The notes under the pieces were generated by a model. That model saw nothing but the letters and a program-made list of their open reading frames with translations. It ran no database searches and was not told the origin of the DNA. Positions 1-7,953 of a stretch of DNA of 20,746 bases are shown in pieces; the stretch's first letter is position 1, and each line of letters starts with the position of its first letter. The stretch is taken from NCBI GenBank assembly GCA_009746045.1, contig RPFO01001535.1, forward strand, positions 1 through 20,746, read 5' to 3'. The position numbers were made by a program, and so were the translations under genes. Source of the stretch: Mesostigma viride (lineage: Eukaryota > Streptophyta > Mesostigmatophyceae > Mesostigmatales > Mesostigmataceae).

Positions 1-40
1 ATTAAAAAAAAATTAAATTAAATTAACATCCTCCGTGGGG
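1..40. other. Non-homologous AT-rich left edge
   Basis: The first 40 bases (A-rich, with ATTAAATTAAATTAA and then ATCCTCCGTGGGG) do not correspond to the sequence before TATATCGCATG in the other units, where GAAATATCTGTAAAG is found. This could be the true left border of the array, or a contig-end artefact. Confidence 0.5.
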
Positions 41-420
41 TATATCGCATGTAAAATTAATTAATGAATGGTACTGAAATTCATTGTGCGGGCTATCTCT
101 GCATGTGATAAACAATTTAGCTTTGAGGGCATGCAACAAGAATGCTAGCATTAAAATGAAATTAAATTATAACATGACTAGTTGGAGATCATCAATGTAC
201 GACATGTAGCAAATAACGTACATGGCCACAATTGTGCCAATCAGGGCCCTCCTCTGGTAGACTGTGCTAGGCAATTACAATAGACAAATAGTCATTCAAA
301 AAGGTTTAATTCTTCACCTACCTCCATCTATCCAGCAGGAATATGTTAGCCAGTGCTACATGATGATCTCCCAACGGAGTCATGTATGATGCGAAATAGT
401 TCAGGATAAAATTTGCAGAA
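41..420 (+). repeat. AT-rich module, unit 1 (indel-rich copy)
   Basis: It matches the last 60% of the AT-rich module of the other units but carries many one- or two-base gaps, for example AGTTGGAGATC for AGTTGGGAGATC, CCTCTGGTAGAC for CCTCTAGGTAGAC, and GCAGGAATATG for GCAAGGGAATATG. No gene is visible in it. Confidence 0.8.
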
Positions 421-580
421 TTTCACTGCGATACGAACGTAACGAAATTTCCAAGTATCCGACGCCGAAATATCATTGTTGTATACGAATGGTATGCTGA
501 AATTCATTGTGGTTCTGTCGAGCTGACAAATTGTCAGAAATTTCATTTTCGATACGAACGTGACGAAATTTCCAAGTATC
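421..580 (+). repeat. Two copies of the 122-bp repeat, unit 1
   Basis: The core GATACGAACGTNACGAAATT followed by TCCAAGTATC occurs near 429-459 and again near 550-580, about 121 bp apart. Between them lie GCTGAAATTCATTGTGGTTC and a copy of GACAAATTGTCAGAAATTTC. The repeat has no coding signal. It recurs, whole or decayed, in every macro-unit. Confidence 0.75.
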
Positions 581-821
581 TCACGCTCGGAAGAGCTTCC
601 ACGGTGTTCACGGGAAGGTCCGTTGCGCGTGGCGCAGGCGCGGTTCGTCCCGCTCGGAATCGTCCGCTCGCGCCCTCCGTGGAAGGGCTTGGCGCGTCGC
701 GCGGCCGTGCGGTTGGCGCCCAGAAGGTCGACTACGGCCCTCTGGGCCGCTAGCGGCGAGTCACGTCCTTCAAGTCGGGGAGGGGGGCGAATAGCCCCCC
801 CTCCCCCCACTTTTTCTTGTC
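580..821 (+). repeat. GC-rich module, unit 1 (indel-rich)
   Basis: It starts at CTCACGCTCGG, holds the palindrome GCCGCTAGCGGC (746-757) and ends in the hairpin and CTTGTC. Many single-base differences from units 3-5 change the frame of any ORF through it. No known protein or RNA family is recognised. Confidence 0.75.
777..807. other. C/G hairpin, unit 1
   Basis: The left arm GGGGAGGGGGGC and right arm GCCCCCCCTCCCC flank the loop GAATA. The arms are unequal (6 G against 7 C), giving a slightly imperfect stem. TTTTTCTTGTC follows closely. Confidence 0.7.
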
Positions 822-1538
822 AACTACTTAACTACCGTGTTGCGCAAGGGAGAAACCCAACATCCTGACATCGCCGCGGGCGCCGACGTACGGCCTGATC
901 GCACCCCACGAACGAGGCAAATCCTGAAATCCTGCGGAGCCGCGAGTTAACGGCCCGTAACCGCTAGTCTGAACGCCGTCACACCCTCCTAAGATCGAGT
1001 CTTACCTATTCTGAACAGAAGCTGAATTCAGCAAAATGCGCAAGAAATGCCGGGGGGCATATACGGCTGGGAGGAAGAGTTTATACACGAAGGATCTCTC
1101 TCCAAACAAAATACTAGAAATACTAAGGTTCAGACTGAACGGGAAATTTCGACTGTTCAGACTGAACGAGAAGTGTGCGGAAAATTTATTCGAACCCTAT
1201 TTTGAACGGTTTGTCGGTTAAATTTTCGGTTCGGCCTACTTCCCACGCATTTTCGTGCCAATTTTAGCGGGATGACACAACTGAACGTGTTCAGACGGGA
1301 GCGTGGCCAAAAACGGCTAGAAACTGTGAAAAGCAGGGGGCTCAGCCCAAAAACGGCCGTACGGAACCGAAATTTTTGGCTCCCGCTGGCCCCCCGCCTC
1401 GGCGCCCTCGGCCACTGCCCCTTCGCACTGCGCACCCCGCGTGCGCCGGCGTTCCCGAGACGCATCCCGCGGGTGTACGCGCCAATCGCCCGCTCAGGCG
1501 CCAAAAAGTCTGGGCCCCGCAGGGGCCCCCAACTTGTC
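822..1538. other. 717-bp segment unique to unit 1, between CTTGTC direct repeats
   Basis: In units 3, 4 and 5 the GC-rich module reads through CTTGTCCCCTA into the middle module. In unit 1, CTTGTC (816-821) is followed by 717 bp ending in a second CTTGTC (1533-1538). Inside are several CTGAAC/GTTCAG motifs (1128-1140, 1155-1167, 1281-1294), the palindrome CTGAATTCAG (about 1022-1031) and a GC-rich 3' third. No terminal inverted repeats, poly-A tail or transposase ORF are seen. It may be a short non-autonomous insertion with a 6-bp target duplication, or an older segment lost from the other units by recombination at CTTGTC. ORFs of 61-115 codons here have no recognisable product. Confidence 0.6.
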
Positions 1539-2051
1539 CCCTAATGTAACTACGATTTATGAAGCCCGAAAACTTTGGCCGAGGCCGTAGGCCGAAGGTG
1601 GGGCCGTCCCCCGCGCCCCCTAGCGCGGGAGCGGACGACGTACAGGACCGTAGCGAGATGGCCAATCGGCGTAGTACAAAGAAAATCCCCAAACCTTGGA
1701 GATCGATTCTCGAGTTTCCTGAACGGGTGCTGAAACGCTGAACATGTTCAGACTTTTGCGGGCAGGTGGGGCGTCTCGCCAATCCGCGCGGCCTCAGGAA
1801 TTACGGCACGTTGACTTTTTTAAGCGTCAAACAAGCTACTGGCGAACCGATATCTGTACTAAAACTTTTCACAGTTTCCCGTTGCACCACTTTGGACGGG
1901 GACCAACCGGTGCACGCCGTTTCGAATAACGCGCTCGAATAACGGCCACAACGTGAATGGAATGCGATTTTCTGAACGCATGGATCAAATTTGCAGGACG
2001 GTTGGAAGGTTCAGAGCCGAACTGGCGTTCAGTCAGGGTGGGGCGAAATAG
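1539..2051 (+). repeat. Middle module, type A, unit 1
   Basis: It begins CCCTAATGTAACTACG and includes GGCCGAGGCCGTAGGCCG, the stem-loop CCCGCGC-CCCCTA-GCGCGGG and the palindrome at 1738-1751. The type A hallmark is AACCGATATCTGTACTAAAA (1845-1864). A 60-codon ORF (1559-1741) is present in all copies that have this module, but nothing supports it as a gene. Confidence 0.8.
1738..1751. repeat. 14-bp perfect palindrome CTGAACATGTTCAG
   Basis: It is a perfect inverted repeat kept in every middle module (also 11136-11149, 15098-15111 and 19953-19966). Half-sites (CTGAAC, GTTCAG) are scattered nearby: TCCTGAACGGGTGCTGAAAC just upstream, and several in the 717-bp segment. It could be a dimeric protein-binding site or a remnant of an inverted-repeat element. 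Confidence 0.6.
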
Positions 2052-2298
2052 CAGTGGGAACTGGGAATTATTGGCAAAGCGTGCGGCATGCTCGGGGCGA
2101 AAAACAAAGTGACGTGCTGCGCGAGCAATTTTCCTTGTGCTGGCTGGCGATGGCAGGCAACGTAGGCTAGAAAATTGGGATGGGAATGCGCAGCCATGGT
2201 TTTATACGTCAAAATTTTATGTTTGAAGAGCAAGTGCGAAATTTTCTGAGCTGGAGGTGCGTCAACGGAGTGATACCTGCGTGGAGAGGTCCGTGTCG

Positions 2299-2679
2299 CT
2301 ATGGCGACCTGGAAATGGAATGTCGTTGTAGATTTAGGTATTGTAGTATCATGCTTAACTGCTTTACGTATTGGGTGCCTAGTGAAATCAGTTTGCTGTT
2401 CGTGGAAGGCTTGGGGTGTGGCCAACGAGCTTCTGCTGTCGCCACATCATATTGGAAAGAACGCTGGATTTTTTGCCACGGGACGTAACCGGCGATGCCG
2501 ATGGTGAGGCGTTTGTTTCGATGACCGGGGTAGTACCTGCTCTCTTTCTGATGCATTTTCATGGTTGCGTTCTTTCCATTTCGCCGAATCCACCTAGTCG
2601 CAGCAAAGACATAGCGTAGCAAGGGTCTGCGTTTTATTTTCTTAGCCGTGCAGGACGCCATCTTCATGGTCCTTCGCAT
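2299..2679 (-). CDS. Hypothetical 126-codon ORF in the invariant block (doubtful)
   Basis: I do not recognise this ORF. It is intact and apparently the same in all four full blocks (also 7112-7492, 11698-12078 and 15661-16041, minus strand). The predicted protein is strongly basic in its first 60 residues (many K and R, starting MRRTMKMASCTAKKIKRRPL) with no signal peptide, membrane segment or known motif. The copies are almost identical at DNA level throughout the block, so an open frame here says nothing about selection. No promoter, intron pattern or poly-A signal was found for it. It may well be chance. Confidence 0.12.
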   Translation of the reverse strand: MRRTMKMASCTAKKIKRRPLLRYVFAATRWIRRNGKNATMKMHQKESRYYPGHRNKRLTIGIAGYVPWQKIQRSFQYDVATAEARWPHPKPSTNSKLISLGTQYVKQLSMILQYLNLQRHSISRSP

Positions 2680-3064
2680 GTCCTGTGTGAACGTCCGTTG
2701 CCCAAGGATCTGTGATGCTTTTTTCTGGAATATACTGGGCGGTGAAAGCCCCTCTGGATGCTTGCCTGGTCACGGGTTTGGGGCGTCATTTACTGCTGTA
2801 CTGGCTGACATTCATGGTGCTTTCTGCGTAAGCTGACTTGCTTTGCACGTGGATTTTGACTGGACTGAAGAGCGCGTCTGGTAGCATGTTTACGTGGTGT
2901 ATAAGGTGATCAATCAACCATTTGTTTATAGAAGGTGTGACAATAGAAGGTGTGTTATATATTTCTTCATCAAGCATGTCAAAAGTAATCTCCACTCGCT
3001 TACAACCTGAATTTTGCTTTGCTGGGTCTGCTGTGTTTGTGTCTCACTGTGCAGGCTATCCCCT

Positions 3065-3078
3065 TGGTTGATCAACCA
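3065..3078. repeat. 14-bp palindrome TGGTTGATCAACCA beside each minisatellite
   Basis: This perfect palindrome lies about 60 bp before the array border. It is also at 7878-7891, 12464-12477 and 16427-16440, always with the same spacing to the array. It could be a protein-binding site at the array border; nothing more can be shown from sequence. Confidence 0.55.
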
Positions 3079-3140
3079 GGTGATTTTTGGTGGCAGCGGG
3101 GCCATATACTCTTCTTGGCGTTTTTCATCCATGGCATGTC

Positions 3141-5435
3141 AACCAACGCATGCATGCCAGCCCCTCCCACACCCACGCACACATGTTAGCTATACCCCAC
3201 AAACCCACGCATGGATTCCAGCCACCCCCCACATGCCCGCATGCATGCCAGCCACCCCACCAATCCACGCACGCATGCCAGCCACCCCCACACCCACGCA
3301 CGCATGCCAGCCACCCCACAACCCACTTATGCATTCCAGCAACCCCCACAGCCACTTACGCATGCCAGCCACCCCCCACCCCCACGCACGCATGGCAGCC
3401 ACCCCACGAACCCACGCACGCGTGCCAGCCCCCCCTTAAAACCACGCATGCATGGCAGCTCCCCACCACACCCACGCATGCATGCCACTCCCCCGCCAAC
3501 CACCCACGCATGCCAGCCCCCCGACACACGCATGGCAGCCCCCCCCCACACCCACGCACGCATGCCAGCCCTACCCCACATGCAGGCATGCATGCCAGCC
3601 ACCCCCCACACCCACGCATGCATGCCAGCCCCTCCCACACCCACGCCCGCATGCCAGCTACCCCACAAACCCACGCATGCATGCCAGCGACCCCCCACAT
3701 GCACGCATGCATGCCAGCCACCCCACCAACCCACGCACGCATGCCAGCCCATCACAAACCCACTTATGCATGCCAGCCACCCCCCACACCCACGTACGCA
3801 TGCCAGCCACCCCACACACCCACGCACGCATGGCAGCCACCCCACCAACCCACACACGCGTGCCAGCCCCCCCTAACCCCACGCATGCATGGCAGCCCCC
3901 CACCACACCCACGCATGCATGCCACTCCCCCCACACCCACGCACGCATGCGAGCCCCCCCCACACCCACGCACGCATGCGAGCCCCCCCCACACCCACGC
4001 ACGCATGCCAGCCCCACCCCACATGCAGGCATGCATGCCAGCCACCCCCACACCCACGCATGCATGCCAGCCCCTCCCACACCCACGCCCGCATGCCAGC
4101 TACCCCACAAACCCACGCATGCATGCCAGCGACCCCCCACATGCACGCATGCATGCCAGCCACCCCACCAACCCACGCACGCATGCCAGCCCATCACAAA
4201 CCCACTTATGCATGCCAGCCACCCCCCACACCCACGCACGCATGCCAGCCACCCCACACACCCACGCACGCATGGCAGCCACCCCACCAACCCACACACG
4301 CGTGCCAGCCCCCCTAACCCCACGCATGCATGGCAGCCCCCCACCACACCCACGCATGCATGCCACTCCCCCCACACCCACGCACGCATGCGAGCCCCCC
4401 CCACACCCACGCACGCATGCGAGGCCCCCCCACACCCACGCAAGCATGCCAGCCCCACCCCACATGCAGGCAAGCATGCCAGCCACCCCCCACACCCACG
4501 CATGCATGCCAACCCCTCCCACACCCACGCCTGCATGCCAGCTACCCCACAAACCCACGCATGCATGCCAGCGACCCCCCACATGCACGCATGCATGCCT
4601 GCCACCCCACCAACCCACGCACGCATGCCAGCCCATCACAAACCCACTTATGCATGCCAGCCACCCCCACACCCACGTACGCATGCCAGCCACCCCACAC
4701 ACCCACGCACGCATGGCAGCCACCCCACCAACCCACACACGCGTGCCAGCCCCCCCTAACCCCACGCATGCATGGCAGCCCCCACCACACCCACGCATGC
4801 ATGCCACTCCCCCCCACACCCACGCACGCATGCGAGCCCCCCCCACACCCACGCACGCATGCGAGCCCCCCACACACCCACGCACGCATGGCAGCCACCC
4901 CACGAACCCACACACGCGTGCCAGCCCCCCCCTAACCCCACGCATGCATGGCAGCCCCCCACCACACCCACGCATGCATGCCACTCCCCCCCACACCCAC
5001 GCACGCATGCGAGCCACCCCCCACACCCACGCATGCATGCCAACCCCTCCCACACCCACGCCTGCATGCCAGCTACCCCACAAACCCACGCATGCATGCC
5101 AGCGACCCCCCACATGCACGCATGCATGCCTGCCACCCCACCAACCCACGCACGCATGCCAGCCCATCACAAACCCACTTATGCATGCCAGCCACCCCCC
5201 ACACCCACGTACGCATGCCAGCCACCCCACACACCCACGCACGCATGGCAGCCACCCCACGAACCCACACACGCGTGCCAGCCCCCCCTAACCACACGCA
5301 TGCATGGCAGCCCCCCACCACACCCACGCATGCATGCCACTCCCCCCCACACCCACGCACGCATGCGAGCCCCCCCCACACCCACGCACGCATGCGAGGC
5401 CCCCCACACCCACGCAAGCATGCCAGCCCCCCCCC
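3141..5435 (+). repeat. C-rich minisatellite array 1 (about 2.3 kb)
   Basis: It has about 77 tandem monomers of 29-30 bp, each with CACGCATGCATGCCAGCC or a close variant (CGCACGCATGGCAG, GCGTGCCAG, GCATGCGAG) and a C-rich spacer (ACCCCACACACC). Above this lies a higher-order repeat of about 444 bp. The marker ATCACAAACCCACTTATG starts at 3751, 4193, 4635 and 5166, giving spacings of 442, 442 and 531. The first 430 bp are a diverged higher-order copy with private variants (TGTTAGCTATACCCC, GGATTCCAGCC, TTATGCATTCCAGC), as expected for an array edge. The + strand is C-rich and the - strand carries G runs. All frames are largely open, so ORFs across it (up to 734 codons) are not evidence of a gene. 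Confidence 0.93.
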
Positions 5436-6062
5436 ATGAAGTCATAGTGGGCACCACGGAGTCATGCTATGTTTTAATTTTTTCAATTTAATAATGGGAA
5501 TGACGGATGGTGCATGTGTGAACAAAGGAATGAAAGGATTGCCACTCAATGAATATTAATTAATGATGAAAATGGGAGTTTGCATGGGAGTGTTTGGTCC
5601 TTATGGCTGGCTTGCAAAAAGCAGTACCCAAATTTCGAAGTATTTGACAGCGAAATATCTGTAAAGTATATCGCATGGTATAATTAATTAATGAATGGTA
5701 CGCTGAAATTCATTGTGCGGGCTCTCTCTGCATGTGATAAACAATTTTAGCTTTGAGGGCATGCAACAAGACATGCTAGCATTAAAATGAAATTAAATTA
5801 TAACATGACTAGTTGGGAGATCATGTACGACAGACATGTAGCATAATTACGTACATGGCCACAATTGTGCCAATCAGGGCCCTCCTCTAGGTAGACTGTG
5901 CTAGGCAATTACAATTAGACAAATAAGGTCATTCAAAAAGGTTTAATTCTTCACCTACCTCCATCCATCCAGCAAGGGAATATGTTAGCCAGTGCTACAT
6001 GATGATCTCCCAACGGAGTCATGTTATGATGCGAAATAGTTCAGGATAAAATTTGTCAGAAT
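5436..6062 (+). repeat. AT-rich module, unit 2
   Basis: This stretch of about 627 bp starts where the minisatellite stops (ATGAAGTCATAGTGGGCACC). It contains TTAATTAATGA tracts, the 10-bp palindrome CACAATTGTG, the palindrome AGGGCCCT, and a decayed copy of the 122-bp repeat near 5629-5730 (AATTTCGAAGTATTTGAC, then GAAATTCATTGTG). The duplication GACAGACATG near 5830 is shared only with unit 5. No ORF or RNA gene is supported. Confidence 0.85.
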
Positions 6063-6150
6063 TATTTCATTGTGGTTCAGTCCGAGCTGAAAATTTGTCA
6101 GAATTTTTAATTTCGATACGAACGTGACGAAATTTCCAAGTATCTCACGC
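6063..6150 (+). repeat. Single 122-bp repeat junction, unit 2
   Basis: Here only one core is present (about 6114-6144). The upstream half-copy is fused to the AT-rich module at ATTATTTCATTGTGG. Units 1, 3 and 4 have two cores at this place, so one repeat length has been lost in units 2 and 5, or gained in the others. Confidence 0.7.
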
Positions 6151-6353
6151 TCGGAGAGCTTTCACGGTGTTCACGGGGAAGGGTCCGTTGCGAGTGGCGC
6201 ACGGAGGCGGTTCGTCCCGGTCGGAATCGTCCGCTCGCGCGTCCTCCGTGGAAGGGTCTTGGCGCGTCGCGCGGGCCGGTGCGGTTGGCGCCCAGAAGGT
6301 CGACTATCGGCCTCTGGGCCGCTAGCGGCGAGTCACGTCCTCTCAAGTCGGGG
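6143..6353 (+). repeat. GC-rich module, unit 2 (truncated before the hairpin)
   Basis: It follows units 3-5 up to CTCAAGTCGGGG and then breaks off. The hairpin, T run and the start of the middle module (about 350 bp relative to unit 4) are missing. Confidence 0.8.
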
Positions 6354-6541
6354 AAACCGATATCTGTACTAAAACTTTTCGGCGCACAGGACGTGGGATG
6401 TGAAATTTGATAAGCAAGCGAGACGAAATGACAGTTATGTGCTGAACGGAAACGTTCACACCTGAACAGGGAAAATAGAATCAAACGAGCCGGACTTTTC
6501 CGTTACGAACGAAAACGTTCATAGCGTTGCTGAACGGAAAC
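6354..6541. other. Rearranged segment unique to unit 2
   Basis: After the truncated GC-rich module comes the type A hallmark AACCGATATCTGTACTAAAA (from 6355). A stretch from 6381 to 6541 has no counterpart elsewhere in the window. It carries two short hairpins, GAACG-GAAA-CGTTC (6444-6457) and GAACG-AAAA-CGTTC (6507-6520). A third half, TGAACGGAAACGC, lies near 6531. No gene is seen. It may be part of a unit type whose other copies lie outside the window. Confidence 0.65.
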
Positions 6542-6862
6542 GCAAAATTATATTTACTATATCGAATGGTATGCGGAAATTGATTGTGGTTCAGTCCGAG
6601 CGGAGAAATTTGTCAGAATTTCACTTGAAATACGACCGTAAGGAAATTTCCAAGTATCTGACGCTGAATTATCTCTAAAGTATATCGAATGGTATGCTGA
6701 AATTCATAGTGGTTAAGTGCGAGCTGAAAATTTGTCAGAATTTCAAAATTATATTTAGTAATTTGGCACATTGTCCATGGAAATACGAACGTAACGAAAT
6801 TTCCAAGTATCTTCCACCGAAATATCTCTAAAGTATATCGCATGTAAAAAAGTCTTGCTGGG
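6541..6862 (+). repeat. Three tandem 122-bp-type repeats, unit 2
   Basis: Three successive copies are seen: a partial one starting at CTATATCGAATGGTATGCGG, one with the core GACCGTAAGGAAATTTCC near 6633-6660, and one with GAACGTAACGAAATTTCC near 6786-6812. An insert AAAATTATATTTAGTAATTT separates the last two. They take the place of the middle module and run directly into the invariant block. Confidence 0.75.
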
Positions 6863-7941
6863 CAGTGGGAACTGGGAATTATTGGCAAAGCGTGCGGCAT
6901 GCTCGGGGCGAAAAACAAAGTGACGTGCTGCGCGAGCAATTTTCCTTGTGCTGGCTGGCGATGGCAGGCAACGTAGGCTAGAAAATTGGGATGGGGAATG
7001 CGCAGCCATGGTTTTATACGTCAAAATTTTATGTTTGAAGAGCAAGTGCGAAATTTTATGAGCTGGAGGTGCGTCAACAGAGTGATACCTGCGTGGGAGA
7101 GGTCCGTGTCGCTATGGCGACCTGGAAATGGAATGTCGTTGTAGATTTAGGTATTGTAGTATCATGCTTAACTGCTTTACGTATTGGGTGCCTAGTGAAA
7201 TCAGTTTGCTGTTCGTGGAAGGCTTGGGGTGTGGCCAACGAGCTTCTGCTGTCGCCACATCATATTGGAAAGAACGCTGGATTTTTTGCCACGGGACGTA
7301 ACCGGCGATGCCGATGGTGAGGCGTTTGTTTCGATGACCGGGGTAGTACCTGCTCTCTTTCTGATGCATTTTCATGGTTGCGTTCTTTCCATTTCGCCGA
7401 ATCCACCTAGTCGCAGCAAAGACATAGCGTAGCAAGGGTCTGCGTTTTATTTTCTTAGCCGTGCAGGACGCCATCTTCATGGTCCTTCGCATGTCCTGTG
7501 TGAACGTCCGTTGCCCAAGGATCTGTGATGCTTTTTTCTGGAATATACTGGGCGGTGAAAGCCCCTCTGGATGCTTGCCTGGTCACGGGTTTGGGGCGTC
7601 ATTTACTGCTGTACTGGCTGACATTCATGGTGCTTTCTGCGTAAGCTGACTTGCTTCGCACGTGGATTTTGACTGGACTGAAGAGCGCGTCTGGTAGCAT
7701 GTTTACGTGGTGTATAAGGTGATCAATCAACCATTTGTTTATAGAAGGTGTGACAATAGAAGGTGTGTTATATATTTCTTCATCAAGCATGTCAAAAGTA
7801 ATCTCCACTCGCTTACAACCTGAATTTTGCTTTGCTGGGTCTGCTGTGTTTGTGTCTCACTGTGCAGGCTATCCCCTTGGTTGATCAACCAGGTGATTTT
7901 TGGTGGCAGCGGGGCCATATACTCTTCTTGGCGTTTTTCAT
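6863..7941 (+). repeat. Invariant 1.08-kb block, unit 2
   Basis: It is 1079 bp and near-identical to the other copies, with TTTTATGAGCTGG (shared with unit 3) and CAACAGAGTGATACC for CAACGGAGTGATACC. Upstream it is joined to 122-bp repeats instead of a middle module. Confidence 0.85.
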
Positions 7942-7953
7942 CCATGGCATGTC

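Larger units (their letters stand above)
2052..3128 (+). repeat. Invariant 1.08-kb block, unit 1
   Basis: It runs from CAGTGGGAACTGGG to the minisatellite border and is nearly identical in all units. Differences seen by eye in unit 1 are two single-G losses (near 2178 and 2285), which explain its 1077 bp against 1079, and T for C at 2844. It is the only part of the unit without modular change, so it is the best place to look for a function: a transcript, promoter or protein-binding region. ORFs on both strands are at most 130 codons and match no family I know. It holds the palindrome TGGTTGATCAACCA (3065-3078) and a direct repeat ATAGAAGGTGTG (about 2928-2955). Confidence 0.85.
1..5435 (+). 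repeat. Macro-unit 1 (left-truncated) of the tandem macrosatellite
   Basis: This is the first of five head-to-tail copies. It holds the AT-rich module (41-420, indel-rich), two 122-bp repeats (about 421-580), the GC-rich module (580-821), a 717-bp segment found in no other copy (822-1538), the middle module in its 'type A' form (1539-2051), the invariant block (2052-3128) and a 2.3-kb minisatellite (3141-5435). From 1539 on it matches unit 4 at a constant offset of 13360-13364 bp. The start is cut by the window, and the first 40 bases do not match the other units. Copy-to-copy similarity was judged by eye; no alignment was run. Confidence 0.9.

Noticed and set aside
1-60. Telomere or poly-A retroelement tail at the left end
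   Set aside because: The A-rich stretch is short and mixed with T (ATTAAATTAAATTAA), and no telomeric repeat or reverse-transcriptase sequence is present.
1559-1741. 60-codon ORF starting MKPENFGRGRRPKVG in the middle module
   Set aside because: It is short and GC-rich. It is broken in unit 5 by small deletions and has no recognisable domain or gene context.
2033-2425. 130-codon minus-strand ORF at the start of the invariant block
   Set aside because: It exists in this form only in unit 1, because of two single-G deletions; other units have different frames and ends.
3658-4626. Minus-strand Gly/Trp/Cys/Val-rich ORFs (ACVGVGG-type repeats)
   Set aside because: They are antisense shadows of the same minisatellite, with lengths and borders not kept between arrays.
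3087-5291. Large His/Pro/Cys-rich ORFs (up to 735 codons) across the arrays as repeat-protein genes
   Set aside because: Long frames exist on both strands. Within a single ORF the repeat slides among three registers (THACQPP, MHASPP, HARMPA), and ORF borders differ among copies. This follows from a stop-poor monomer near 30 bp, not from coding selection.
3141-5435. CRISPR array
   Set aside because: Repeats abut each other with no unique spacers, monomers vary among themselves, and no cas genes are present.
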